From assembly GCA_902729315.2 (NCBI GenBank), contig LR746265.1, forward strand, positions 6,180,892-6,244,891: DNA of 64,000 nt. Direction: 5' to 3'. Positions 24,101 to 35,179 of the stretch are shown here, one piece after another (position 1 is the first letter of the stretch; each line of letters opens with the position of its first letter). The notes under the pieces were generated by a model that saw only the letters and a program-made list of their open reading frames with translations, was not told where the DNA came from and made no database searches. Source of the DNA: Spirodela intermedia. Lineage: Eukaryota > Streptophyta > Magnoliopsida > Alismatales > Araceae. A program made the position numbers and the translations under genes.

Positions 24101-26476
24101 CAACAAACACAACAGTGAAAATTGGTTCCAGTAAGTATACCACCGCGATTTGTAAAAGAAGCTCCCACAAAGGCTCTGATCTTCTCCCCACAAGAATCTC
24201 AAAGAGTTTCCCTGAGAAATTCTCATAACTACCACATTAGTGTCCATCATATGCCTCTTTAGATTAGCAGTTTTGACACTTCAGATATGAGATAGACATC
24301 AATTTTTTTTTTTGAGGAATTAACCATCCCACGATCATTAAAGCAAAGAGAAATAATTTACTTTATAAGATAGATCCACTAGGGCACAGAGAAAGAACTA
24401 GTAGGAAGCAAACATCGTCATAAAACTGGGAAATAGTAGAGGATGCACTAAAATGTACCAAAAATCGAAGTAAGAACTTAAATATAGATAGTGTGATGTA
24501 CTCAATTTCTCCAGCCAGATCAACATCCCGAGTGGGTGTGATACTGCAAGTGTCTCAGACTGTTTTCCCAGCTGACTCGAAAGCTCGTTTAACATCATGG
24601 AGAAAAAAAATCGCCCAGAGTATGATTGAAAAAACTCCGCCACAGGACAGTCAACCGTTCGGTAGATTAGTCAATCTAATATAGAATGGACACTGTACCA
24701 AAAATAATGAAAAAAAGAGCCGACCAAACAAGATTTTTCAATTAGTGATGATTTAACCGATGCCAGGCATTGCACTGTAGAGGAGGAGGATGCACAAAAT
24801 AAAAGGAGAAGAAAATAAGGATATTATGAGAAGATATCACTTTACTATTTTACAATCTGATTTTAATCTCTTTCTAATTGTTATTAATGATTTTCTCTGT
24901 TTGATTTTTGTTCCCCTTCATCATCTAGTCTTGAATAGGCTTATAAGGGTTATCTTGCAGAGCTAATATTCGCGAGTTAGCATAAACTACTCTCCAAATT
25001 CTTTCGATTCGTAACTATTTCATTTACATAATAGTCATTATCTGATGCACTTAGTAAATTCTCTAATCGAATTATCACAAGCCTGGTGATATTTTCCCAC
25101 AAGAAACATGGTGCAATTCTCCAGTGTAAAACAAGGCTTTATAAACTGAGTTTTGTTATATTAAAAGGAATACCCACCAACTAAAATATCGTAAGATATA
25201 TTGTGGAGATTCAGGTGGTCCCCAACCATAAGCAGAAGCTGTCTTAAAAACCTCTCAAGGATGTGCAGTTCATCCAGATCCATATAAAATAGTACACTCT
25301 TGTAGTCACCTTGGTAATCTACCAAGGAAATGCTTTACAGATCTACAGATAATGTTTATTCCTCTCATCATTTTTTCCATGGAGCCTTCCAAGATTGAAA
25401 GGAACACATTCTTGAGAGGTAGACAAAAAAGTAAATTAATTAACCAAAAAATACCCAATTATTCCTCATTTAGCAAGAAAACTCCTTCTATATGGGCATT
25501 AATTGCCGATGATGTGCCATATAAGGAGAAGCATTTATATGTAGATGGTGAAAGATGGAAGTTCCACTCGGTCCTCGAATACATTTACGTAACGTGTCTT
25601 CTTCTGAGACTGCTAGGAACAGAACACTCCATCTCCCAGACTTTCTGGTGCCCTCTCTATTCTAAAATCTCCACGAAGATATTTGAAAGAAATATCCCAC
25701 GGCTCAATTCTACTTGGTGCTTTTGCACCTGGTTGCTCTAATTCTTTTGTGGCCTAAAGGTGAAATCAATATCCACAAATCACGAAGGCCACCGCATTTC
25801 CCTCATCTTGGCCTCAGATGACCAAACGGAGTAAGAAATGAGCAACATTCCACGGGAACTTTATTGAAAATTAAGATGATGTCACAATATCATCATAGTT
25901 GCATTATCAGTATTGTACCCACTGTCGGTCGATGGGAAATATCAGCATCATTTCCCGAAGTAAATGAATGGTGGGATCAATCAATGGATGAGAATTCCCC
26001 CAACAACAATGGTGCGATCAAAATTAGCAGGACGCATAAAACAGTTGGGAATTCGTACCAGACAAAATCGGCATGGAAAGGGTGCAGGACGTGCAGCCAA
26101 TGAGTGCCAACAGGGACACGGTGATCCGCAGCGTATGCCGCGCCATTAGCGCCAATATTACTCCCGAGCTTACAACCGCGGCTGCGGGAGGCGATTCCCT
26201 GTTCTGAAAACTGGAAACCGCGGCCGCACCAACGTTGGCGTCGGAGGCCGGAGCCGACACATATGCGGCGTTGACGCGTCCCCCGCCTCGCCGCACCCTA
26301 TCACTCGGAGCAGCAAGACTGGGGGAAGGAGGAACACATGGCGACGACGGGAAGAGCAAGCTCGACTTCCCGCGGGGAACATCGCGGAATGAGGAAATTC
26401 TGTGTATCCGCCTCGTCCCAGGCCCGCACAGAGAAGAACTGAGGACGGAGGCGAGGGGGAGCGCGATCGAGGCCAT
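10347..26476 (-). CDS. ABCB28: Half-size ABC transporter, ABCB28/NAP8 type (plastid)
   Basis: Sixteen exons join in frame on the minus strand: 26476-26059, 24211-24024, 22972-22949, 20463-20362, 20068-19978, 18447-18347, 18154-18104, 16450-16322, 14537-14475, 14388-14115, 11468-11320, 11242-11153, 11077-10943, 10859-10803, 10734-10678 and 10583-10347. The product has 721 residues. A Ser/Arg-rich transit-like N-terminus (about 1-100) precedes one transmembrane domain (about 110-390) with [38 protein letters not shown] and [20 protein letters not shown]. The nucleotide-binding domain has Walker [10 protein letters not shown] (512-520), Q-loop Q560, signature LSGGQ (618-622), Walker B ILILDE (638-643) and the switch His in IAHRLS (H674). 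The C-terminus [13 protein letters not shown] is typical of ABCB28. All nucleotide-binding residues are intact. As a half-transporter it should act as a dimer; substrate unknown. Oddities are a 24-base exon and one GC-AG intron (donor 20361). Introns up to about 2.6 kb contain no recognisable gene. Confidence 0.93.
21154..21180. repeat. (GA)n microsatellite in an ABCB28 intron
   Basis: About 13 GA units lie in the intron between 20464 and 22948 of the ABC transporter gene, far from either splice site. On the transcribed strand it reads (TC)n. Confidence 0.9.
22796..22905. repeat. Pair of identical 22-bp direct repeats
   Basis: The same 22 bases, beginning CATATGAGCATTTATG, occur at 22796-22817 and 22884-22905, 88 bases apart. 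They lie inside an ABCB28 intron just downstream of the 24-base exon in transcription order. The intervening sequence is not itself duplicated. No function is suggested. Confidence 0.8.
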
Positions 26477-27165
26477 TCAGGAATCCCGAACTGCCGCTTC
26501 CACTGGAGCCGGTGGGGCCATTCTACTCTCCCCCTCGGCTTTGTGATTTCAAGTTGTCCGTTTCCCACTGGACGCCAGCCATTCTCATCCATAGCCGTTC
26601 CTGAAGATACCCCCGGTGAACTCCTTCCAAGAGAGAGAAGCCTGTACGTCATGGCTGAAAACGTCCTTTTGCTCCTCCATCTTCTCATCTCCCCCGCTTA
26701 CGGACATTGGCGTTGATCAATTGGACCCCACACATTGACTTTGATGGTAAATTTATTATATCGATGCATTATTACTCTAATAAATGATAATGCACACATA
26801 TTTGCCACATATCACAAGCAATATTGAGTAAAATTATTATAAAATTATTACAATAACATGGAAATTTATTTTACAATATAAATTCACCTGGTTTTAATAT
26901 GGAGGGATATAAATTATAATTAATTATTCAGTATAACTCGTGACAGAAGCGACGGCGGCAGCCTGGAAAACGTCCGGAGGATGTTCCCCGTGCCGAATGC
27001 CTTCCTCGTTCCTCTCTCTCTCTCTCTCTCTCTCTTTCTGGGGGAAGAAGGTGGGGAGGTTGGTTCTGAGATTGGGAGCTAGGAGTGATTTTGCCTCTCC
27101 GGCGATCTCCGGGTTTCTCGGAAGTGGCAGCTGGTTTTAGATTCGGGTGCAACGCCGCCGCGGAG
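26477..27165. promoter_or_regulatory. Shared divergent promoter region of ABCB28-type and PGAP3-like genes
   Basis: The two start codons face away from each other, 689 bases apart. The ABC side (26477-26720) is GC-rich and the middle (26750-26935) very AT-rich. The PGAP3 side carries a (CT)n tract at 27012-27036, then a GC-rich leader. The presumed leaders leave only about 250-400 bases for both promoters, so shared control is possible but not shown. Confidence 0.5.
27012..27036 (+). repeat. (CT)n tract in the PGAP3-like 5' leader
   Basis: A run of CT repeats about 130 bases upstream of the ATG lies in the probable leader or core promoter. Pyrimidine-rich tracts at this position are common in plant promoters lacking a strong TATA box. 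Confidence 0.85.
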
Positions 27166-27326
27166 ATGGCGAGACCAACGGGCTGGCTGATGGTCCTCGC
27201 ATTGTTGGGTTGGCTTGTCGGAGTCCTCCACGCCGGCGCTGGCGACGCCGATCCTCTCTACATGTAATGCCCATTCCTTCTTCTTTCCTGCTTTTTCGCC
27301 TCTGTGACGCTTTGTCTAAATGGATT

Positions 27327-27376
<50 letters not shown>

Positions 27377-28763
27377 ATTCGTAGATAGATTAGGTGTTTT
27401 CTAAGAATTCACTGACCGACCGGCATTTTCGGGTTGATACCAGAAGCTGCGTAGAACGATGCGAGAGGGCCGAGCATTGCCAGCCCTCGTCTGCTGCCAT
27501 CGCCATTGATGTTCCGAGGATCCTACATATGTGGAGGGAATGGACTTTCAGAAGCGACTGCAGACGCAGCTGCGTGGCGCAGAGGGAGATGGAGAGAGAA
27601 GAGCTTGGCCTGGAGCCCCTCAAATACCACGGGAAATGGCCACAGATGCGCTCGGGCTTTCTCCTGGTCCGCATTCTGATCGACCTCCTGGTGAAGATGA
27701 TCTGTTCGTTGTTTTTGGGAGATCAACGAAAGTGTCCATTCTCTTGCAGAACATGGTTTCAGCCGCGCTTCCGGGGCTTAATCTTATAGCGCAGCTCTAC
27801 GGATGGCTGTCCTTCCTTCTTCTGCGCCGCAAGTCACCTTGCGGGACGAACTCCTACGAATACGCCGGTCTGTGGCATATCCAGGGTTTGTTAGCGACGA
27901 ACGCTTGGTTCTGGAGCTCAATTTTCCACGTTCGGTAAGAGAATCTCTCTCTCTCTCTCTCCTCTCTCTCCCTCTCCCCATCTCTTCCTTTCTCCCACTC
28001 TATCTGTGCAGTGGTCATAAGTTGATTCCTGTGAGCCCGGCAGGGAGTTTGCTGTGACGGAGAGGCTGGCCTACTCGGCGGCGGTGGCGCTGGTCGGGTA
28101 CTCCCTGGTTCTATCCATCGTTCGGACCTTCAACCTGAGGAACGAGGAATCGAGGGTCATCGTTGCTTCCCCAGTGCTGGGATTCGCCATTACGCACATC
28201 TTCTACCTGAACTACGCAGAGCTCGACTACGGTAGGCTTCATCTCGGCTCGGCTCTCCCAGCTTTATCCTCTTAGGGTTCACGCGCTACGTCCTCTTCTT
28301 TTTTCGTGCTTCACGAGAGCCAGTGATCTAACAAGAAAAGACGAGCACTCACAAGGGAAAATTATAATCTGGGTTTGATTTCGTGCTGTTGGTAGTTGAC
28401 TTTTACAGAACTTCGTTCGATTTTCCTAAGATTGCCGATAACTCTGCATCTGGGCCCCGGTGAATCCCCTCAGGGTGGAACAAGACGGTGTGCGCCGCCA
28501 TGGGCGTAGCTCAGCTTCTCCTCTGGTCGACCTGGGCCGGCAGGACACGCCATCCTTCCCGCTACAAGATGTGGGCGGTCGGCGCCGCCGGCGGCCTCGC
28601 CGTGCTCATCGAGGTCGTTGACTTCCCACCTCGCGGAGGTTTCGTCGACGGCCACACCCTGTGCCACGCCATAGCCATTCCCTTGACTCACCTGTGGTGG
28701 AGCTTCGCGAGGGACGACGCTCTACTCGGGACCTCCCCGCCGCCGAAGAAGAAGACGAAGTAG
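27166..28763 (+). CDS. Per1/PGAP3-like GPI-anchor lipid remodelling protein
   Basis: Five exons, 27166-27263, 27444-27666, 27750-27934, 28044-28231 and 28474-28763, give 327 residues. An N-terminal signal peptide (about 1-25) precedes a lumenal Cys-rich segment (C35, C39, C45 and others) ending in KYHGKWP (93-99). A seven-pass membrane domain follows with LIAQLYGWLSF, EYAGLWHIQGLLATNAWFWS, LAYSAAVALVGYSLVLSIVR, FAITHIFYLNYAELDYGWNK and LTHLWWSFARDDA, ending in a Pro/Lys-rich tail PPPKKKTK. The family (yeast PER1, animal PGAP3) acts in the ER/Golgi on the acyl chain of GPI anchors; plant members are Per1-like proteins. The join 27666/27750 restores an 11-residue spacer equal to that in the rice protein as I recall it. 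The first junction gives Ile where homologues usually have Arg. Introns 1 and 3 carry GA and CT arrays. Confidence 0.9.
27328..27373 (+). repeat. (GA)n array in intron 1 of the PGAP3-like gene
   Basis: About 22 GA units occupy the middle of a 180-base intron, which is a quarter of its length. Length variation here would change intron size noticeably. Confidence 0.95.
27945..27970 (+). repeat. (CT)n array beside the exon 3 donor of the PGAP3-like gene
   Basis: The CT run begins about ten bases after the GT donor at 27935 and occupies the first third of a 109-base intron. Confidence 0.85.
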
Positions 28764-28949
28764 AGGACTTTGGAAGGCTACTCTTCCCAGGTCAAGTTAC
28801 GGTGCATGGATGCGATTTTCGACTGAGTATACGCTCCAAGAATGGAACTTTTATGTTCCCTATTCCATAGTTGGAGTCAAATAAACATTGCTGAAAATGG
28901 AATAGAAAATAAATCTGAGATTTCTCGTGGGATCACGTATCTGTTCATC

Positions 28950-29310
28950 AATTCTGCAAGATACTTCGCGGTGAAAGGTTTCACAGTCGGAACCGAGGGC
29001 TGCTCTCTTTCCAGAACCAGGCCGAGCTTCTCGTCCACGTTCGGCTTTTCACCGTTGACTCCGGGCAGTAGCTGCACCACACTGCAGGGCGTGGACACTC
29101 CCTGGAGAAACTCAGACGGTGGTCCTCCCAGGACTTGGGGTGTCGTCCGATCGCCCAAGCGTTGACCAGGACGATGCAGTACTTGGGGATGGGGCAGCTC
29201 ATCATCTCGCGGGTGTCAACTGCACGGCGGCGGAGCAGAAGCGGCGCAGGAGGGCCTCCTTCGTGGAGGAGTGCAGCAGGTACGTGAGGCGAGGGAAGCG
29301 AGACCCATTG
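28950..29310 (-). pseudogene. Broken cytochrome P450 C-terminal fragment
   Basis: On the minus strand one frame reads LTYLLHSSTKEALLRRF, a damaged K-helix: the expected KExLR has one extra residue. A shifted frame then gives MSCPIPKYCIVLVNAWAIGR and HPKSWED, the typical post-K-helix strand of plant clan-71 P450s. A further shift gives PPSEFLQGV, then LPGVNGEKPNVDEKLGLVLE. The haem-binding loop FxxGxRxCxG between these last two pieces is missing. At least two frameshifts plus this deletion mark it as a relic. No upstream P450 exon is recognisable to 29500. It lies directly behind the PGAP3-like gene, in the opposite orientation. Confidence 0.75.
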
Positions 29311-32300
29311 TCTCTTCTAACTCGACTCGTGACCTCTGGGCTCACGAGCTCCACCGCCGACAATTCAGTCAGCATCATCATGATATGCTTCTTCTGGCGA
29401 GGAGGAGAAGAGCAACTTCCCCCCCACGTTCCCGATCTTGACCAAGCCGCCGGCTTTCGAATCCCTCGCAGAGGTGAGCCTCGCAGGCGAGCCAAGGTCA
29501 ACTGCGAAGAGACTAAAGGTTACAGACTAAAGGCGAGCCAAGATGCTTAGTGGAGATCAGACTGCCGTCTGATTATAAAATAATATTGAAGAAAAAAAGG
29601 AGAGAGAATAGAGGAAGATGGCGATGTTATGATTTTATGTCGTTTAGTGGAATCTTCTTCCATCCACAGAGAGAGTAAGAAAGATCTCGGGATGGAAAGC
29701 ATGTCAAAGAGATGAGAAGACCATTCTTTGCCTATTCCACAAACTCCTTTCAGATGATTAACCCTAAGTAGTTTAGCTGGACCTAGTATGGATGCACCCA
29801 CTAACCCACATTCTACGGAAACGAAGGGGAATCTGAGGAAGTTTAAGTTATAACACAACAGTAAAGAGAAGTCTCATTCCTGTATCCACATGTCCCTCTT
29901 ACCTTTCTCCCAAAACTCACTTCAGGTGTAAGGAAAAGTTGAGGGAGACAGAGAGAGAGAGAGAAGAGGGAGGCAAGAGATAATGGTAGATATGATTAAT
30001 TCTCTCTCTCTCTCTCTCTCTCTCCCCCTCCCTCTCTCCCCACAGGAAACCCACTGCACGTGGGCTTTCTAAAAAATCGAGTGAAATCCAGCAGAGAATC
30101 AGGAAAGAGAATGCAAGGAGAGGGAGCGACCACGACGTCACATCTTTGTGACAACCAGCTCGACCTACACAGACGTTGAACTGTTTTCTTGCCTGATAGA
30201 TAGGGATCAGATTTAAAACATTAGCTAGGTATTAAAAAATTAAATATTCAGCGTATTATTTTTAATCATTTGATCAATTCGATAAATAAGTGTAATTTAA
30301 GTGCATGCGGAAAAAGTTTGGTACATATTTATGATTTTACTAGAAACTCATTGATTGATGTGAGTAAATATGAGAACAATTTAAAATCGCATGTAACTTT
30401 GATCACAAACATATTTTCACGCCAACTTTTACGGATCAAAGTTGAAGGAGAATAAAGATCAACTTAATACGTTGGAACCATAAATTTATAAATATGATTT
30501 TTTTTTAGCCCCTTTGTTTATTATCTACACGACACTAACGCATATGTTTCAATTATTTTTTTCCAAAGCAGTAATCAATCAAATATTTGTGATTGCTTCT
30601 ACTCTAACGGGTAATGTATCGTTTATTATTCCACATTATACCATAGATTTTTTGCGTATCGATTTATTTACCTTGGTAATAAATACTCCAGCAATGACTT
30701 GTGTGATGACTTTATTTTATCTAGTATATAATTCTAAAGATACATAGCGAACATGATCGACTAAATATTGCATCAGTTTTCAGACTTCATGATATTCATC
30801 GAATGATGACTAAACTCATATTTATTTCTCTAAACATGATTATCAACTCCCCTCTACCTGACTGCCTCACGGGAGAAGGCGAGGGGGTGGGTGTTCTCGA
30901 GTATTGTGATGGCCTGCTGCTGGGTAGGGAGTGGGAAGATCGTTGGGGCAAGAAAGGCGGAAGGAGATGGTGGTGTTGGGTTGCGGGTTGGTGTGGCAGT
31001 TGGATTGCACCAGTGGGTCTTCTATATTCATTTCTTGCCAGCGGCGTAGTATAACAGCCTCAAGATAGGTAATGAAGAGGACGCTCCTTAACGTCTGAAA
31101 GGAACAGGTGGCTGTTTGAAGGCAGCCTGGAAAGATCTTAGGACGTTCGTGGACGATCGCTGGGTTGAGCGAACGGCTTTCAGAGACCCATCTGTTCCCT
31201 TCAGCCGTCAAGAAATGTCCTCGTCAATAAATGATGGAGCTCTATGCGGAGGCCATTCGTTCCATTCAAACACCGGTGTCCGCTCGGCGCCGGCATGGCG
31301 ATGCCCGTGTTTAACGAGAAGAGGGGGACGGCGCTCGGGAGTAGAGGTGCGAAGGTGCGAAGGAGATGCTGCTCACCAGATTTCCGGGTTCTAAGGAGAT
31401 AGCCGGATAAACGGAGTGTTTGGGAATGTGGGAGTCAAGGTGAAGTAGAAGAGATCCCAGAGATCAAGTAGAAGAAAACAAGAGAGTACAGGGCTTGTGA
31501 GCTGATAGTTCCTTGTCGGAGCTTGTCTGGGTTGAAATCTATCAAAGAAATCATGCCAACGTACGAGTTTAGTCATTCTTTAGGCTGTACGCGGGTCTTC
31601 TGCGATCCATGCATTGCGGGTTTGACTGCCAGATCGATCCATCAGGCACAGCTCATGGCCACGTTCCTTGGTTGGGCATTCATGTATGTTCGTTATCCTC
31701 TTGCCAAGAATGAATGGTGGATGTTTGGTAGTAACACATGCCGTGGCATTAATACGTGTCCTCTCAAGAGGAGTCAAAGCCGGCGGCAGCTTTAAGTGAC
31801 GGCGATCCGTTGGGCTCTTGCCTCTTATGTATTTATCTGTTTTTGGCCCTATTTATCCTGTGTTAGGAGGGTCGGAAGAGTAACAGTCCGCTCAGATCAA
31901 TCGTTGACCAAGGACTAATGAAATCTAACTTGTGGGGCCCACCCGGATCCTAGAAAATATTCGGAGCAAGATAAACTCCATTTCGGATATTTATCACTGT
32001 CTTTGAGTTTAATAAGAAAAATGAATGACCAGGACGATTAGAGCAATGAAGCCCTAACTGCTTCTGGATAAAAATATTACCATAATAAGAAACCAGATTC
32101 GGATTAATTGCTGGCATTATCTCCCTCGTGGAGATAATCAAGCCATCGTTGACTAGCCCGCGGTTAGGCCCGAAGTACAAAAACGCATTGAATGAGATCT
32201 TTTAAGGGTCTTTACTCAGGGCGTCATGTAGGTGCCGTTGACCCGGGGATGAACAACAGCAAGTTAATTACCTTTTAGATGATAATTAAATTCATAGAAA

Positions 32301-32688
32301 AAATATTTTCTACCTTTTTCAAGAAGAACTGATTTACGTGGGCTATCAGTTTTGTGCACTGGTGTGGGTCATTTTCCAAGGTAAACAGGCAACGACCAAG
32401 TTAAAGCTCATTTTCCATGAGGTTGAAGGCATGTAGCCCTTATTTTCCTTTTCCAGGGGTAATAGAAAGTCAACGAAACAAGCACAGAGGAACTGCGATC
32501 CCTGATTAAGGAACTTTAAGCAAGGAACCTCGACGTGACGTTGCAGAAGAGCTACCCATCACCCCTTCAGGGATTTGCTCGGCGAGCGAACGATCTCGCC
32601 GCCGAGTTAGCCCACCAGGGCTCCGCCCTCCCCGCCAGAAAACAGGAATACGGAGGTCCCTTCTTCCTGGACCACCGCCGCCGCCCCA

Positions 32689-32689
<1 letters not shown>
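29311..32689. other. Intergenic stretch without a supported gene
   Basis: It contains GA and CT tracts at 29948-29965 and 30000-30024, an AT-rich block (30140-30850), and a GC-richer block (30850-31800). The latter has short open frames on both strands that overlap and match no family I know. A 77-codon AT-rich frame at 30514-30747 encodes a hydrophobic peptide but has no recognisable homologue. Confidence 0.5.
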
Positions 32690-32728
<39 letters not shown>

Positions 32729-32739
32729 TCTCTCTCTCA
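32690..32739. repeat. Compound (TC)n(AC)n(TC)n microsatellite abutting a stop codon
   Basis: The array ends three bases from the transporter stop codon (32743-32745, minus strand), so it is the very start of that gene's 3' untranslated region, read as (GA)n(GT)n(GA)n in the transcript. Confidence 0.9.
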
Positions 32740-32742
32740 GCC

Positions 32743-34988
32743 TCAGACAAGTGGCCTCTTTTCCTCATCATCATCCGCATTTGCCCACCGCCCCTGACCG
32801 GGCAGCTGTTGATCCGGCGGCGGAAGGTGGTGATGATGCTGCTCCCGCTGCTGTTGCTGCTGCTGCTTCTGTCTCCGAGAACCAACGTCCTTGTTCTCCG
32901 GGAGAAGCTTCAAGACGACGCCCATGGTGATGAGAATGAGCCCCGTCCCGTGCTGCTCCGTCAAGGGCTTCGTGAAGATCAGATAAGAGAGCAGAAGCGT
33001 CACCGCCTTCCTCGCCGTCGTCACCTGCGGTAAACGCGCCTCAGGATTAATAGCCTCGATGAATCAATTCCGTAACGAGCCGGTGCGAGCTCGGCTGGGT
33101 ACCATGGCGGTGGTGGCGGCGCCGAAGAGGGCGATCAGCGACAGCACGGAGACCTGCCCGACGAACGTCGCCATCGCCTCGAAGATCAGCACGATGTAGA
33201 CGTAGGGGTGCTGCACAAATGGTGATAAATACGTCAGCGAGGAAGGAACGACGACCAGGTCAGCCCACGTCCGATGATCCGCGGCCACTGATTGAGCCCG
33301 TCTTCTTCTTCTTCTTCTTCTCGTCACGCCAGCAGACGCCGTCAGGGAAGGTGGGCGGCACGGGGTATGAAGAAGGATGACCACTACTTCGCCGTCGTTC
33401 TCAGTTCCGTAAGGAGGTTACAGCCCGTGTTTACACGAGAAGAACAGGGAAAGTTCATCTTCTTCCTTGATTGCAGAGCTGAAGAGCTTAATCGAGGAGT
33501 TACCTGGTAGCACGAGTTCCAGGCCCGGAAGATCTCCCCGGTTAGGACCATCGGAGGGATCAAGAACGGCAGCCCGACGACGGTGGAGCAGAAGAGCATC
33601 TCCATCTACAACGTCCCAAGAGAAATAAAACAAAACTTAGCTGACCAATTCCATGCCGGAATCAGAACACGCGGTGAGGTTTGCAGCAGAAGAGGGGATC
33701 CACCTGTGTGGTCTCGGGATTCATGGTGAAGATGGCTTCTTGGAAGTTGCCCAGGAAGGAGTCCATTATGAGGGCACCGGAGACCATGACCACCCCAATG
33801 ACGCTGAAGTTGGGGGAGGTGTGGGCGTCCGCCAAGGTGAAGAGGATCAGACCCACCACGAGCAGGATCGCGGAGACGTACTCGTGGGCGGGGTATTTCC
33901 GCCGGAGACCGGGTATGAAGGCCCCCATCACCATCACCGGCAAAACCTGCAATTCCGATAGGGAAAATCGAAACTCAGAAGTTGTTCCGTGCGAAAATTA
34001 AGACCCAGAAGAACCAATTCAAAGACAAACCAGTAGTTTCTACTGGGTCAGGCTCTGTGCCTCCGTGTTCACCTTGGTGGACTTGAACATGAGCTGCGCC
34101 GGGTAGTTGAGGAAGGCCAGGGAACCCTTGGTGAGGCCGTGGGAGCCCATGAGGACGGCCGAGAGTTTAACGTAGGTCTTCCAGGGGTTGACCATCTGCT
34201 TCGTGGTGAAGCCCTGGAAGTAGATGAGGACGAGGTAGACGAACCCCTGGACGAAGGTGAAGTACCAACCGTAGCTGGAGAACACAGGAACGAATAATTC
34301 AGAGAGAGAAGCCAGTCCATCGATTTGGCCCAAGAACAGTTCTTGAGCTGCGGAAATGCTGAAGGCAGGACTGATAAAAGGAGAATCAAAATAAATTTCT
34401 TAGGAAGTTCTAGCTCACCTGAATTGAAGGCGATTGTACACATATTCCTGCAATTCCAGGAAAAAGGGGGATTATTATTCAGAAATTAGTTCCAGTAATT
34501 AGCAAGAATCGTCGGCATTCGCGATATCGTTGTGTGTTGCCATCCCGAAGAACAAGATGGTTCCTTTCTTGTCTCTTTTTTTTATGTTGAATCATCTGGA
34601 ACTGGTGATGGAGTTAAGATCGAGGTTCTGACGAACATCCACAAAGAACAAACTCGCGCCTTCCCCACCCCCCTCTCTCAAGGTGGGACGAAATGACCGG
34701 TTCTACAGATGAAAGAGAACATCCGAGATCGGAGCAGCTGCCCCATCCACAATCGGCACCGAGAAGGACGTAGATCGTCATCCGTCAAGAGAAAAAGAGA
34801 AAGCCCTCGGGAAATCCAAATGAGGAGCGATTCTTCCGACAAGGATGGGGGGTTACCTCGCAGACGCCGTTGACCAGGTACCCGAAGAAGAAGCCCGAGG
34901 AACAAATGAGGAACTGATGCCATTTCGGCCGTTCCGTCAACCCTATTCCGAACAGGGACCGAGCCTGCTCCTCCCCTCCCTTCCCCAT
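32743..34988 (-). CDS. UTR2/UTR4-type nucleotide-sugar transporter (UAA family)
   Basis: Seven exons on the minus strand, 34988-34857, 34447-34419, 34274-34073, 33946-33704, 33605-33504, 33210-33103 and 33024-32743, give 365 residues. The sequence follows plant UDP-galactose/UDP-glucose transporters 2 and 4 throughout: [123 protein letters not shown] and [15 protein letters not shown]. About nine or ten membrane spans are expected in ER/Golgi membranes. The KSTK motif (118-121) is typical of the superfamily. The tail has a Gln run (326-331) and a His run (335-338), then [10 protein letters not shown]; the homologues I recall lack the Gln/His insert. The ATG at 34988 is the first in its frame. 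A (GA)23 array ends eight bases before it. Confidence 0.92.
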
Positions 34989-34995
34989 TCCTCCC

Positions 34996-34996
<1 letters not shown>

Positions 34997-35042
<46 letters not shown>
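34997..35042. repeat. (TC)23 array eight bases upstream of the transporter ATG
   Basis: In the transcript this reads (GA)23 followed by CGGGAGGA and the start codon. The upstream frame is open through the array (it would encode Arg-Glu repeats), but the only initiator-like codon at 35063 is GTG, so the array is best treated as untranslated leader. Confidence 0.95.
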
Positions 35043-35044
<2 letters not shown>

Positions 35045-35167
35045 CTTCTCCCTCTATTCCCACCGATGGATCTTGAAGAAGAGGGGGAGGAGAAGAAAAG
35101 GGGCACGAGAGGGAGCCCTCGTCAGAATGCGAGGGAAATCTCGAAAAGGAAAGAAGCTTGGGGGGGG

Positions 35168-35178
35168 ATTATAAAGGC
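35168..35178 (-). promoter_or_regulatory. TATA-like box of the nucleotide-sugar transporter gene
   Basis: Minus-strand CCTTTATAATCC lies about 180 bases upstream of the ATG. With a start site some 30 bases downstream, the leader would be about 150 bases and would include the (GA)23 array. Confidence 0.45.
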
Positions 35179-35179
35179 A

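Noticed and set aside
25352-25741. 129-codon plus-strand frame within the first ABCB28 intron
   Set aside because: AT-rich composition, no recognisable domain and no splice or promoter context. Probably chance, though a decayed element is possible.
30803-31394. Several 80-114-codon frames on both strands in a GC-richer block
   Set aside because: They overlap, differ in frame and show no domain. No convincing splice structure joins them.
34785-35063. Longer start for the transporter with an Arg-Glu repeat N-terminus
   Set aside because: The upstream frame is open through the (GA)n array but begins with GTG. The first ATG (34988) lies just before the conserved region, as in homologues.
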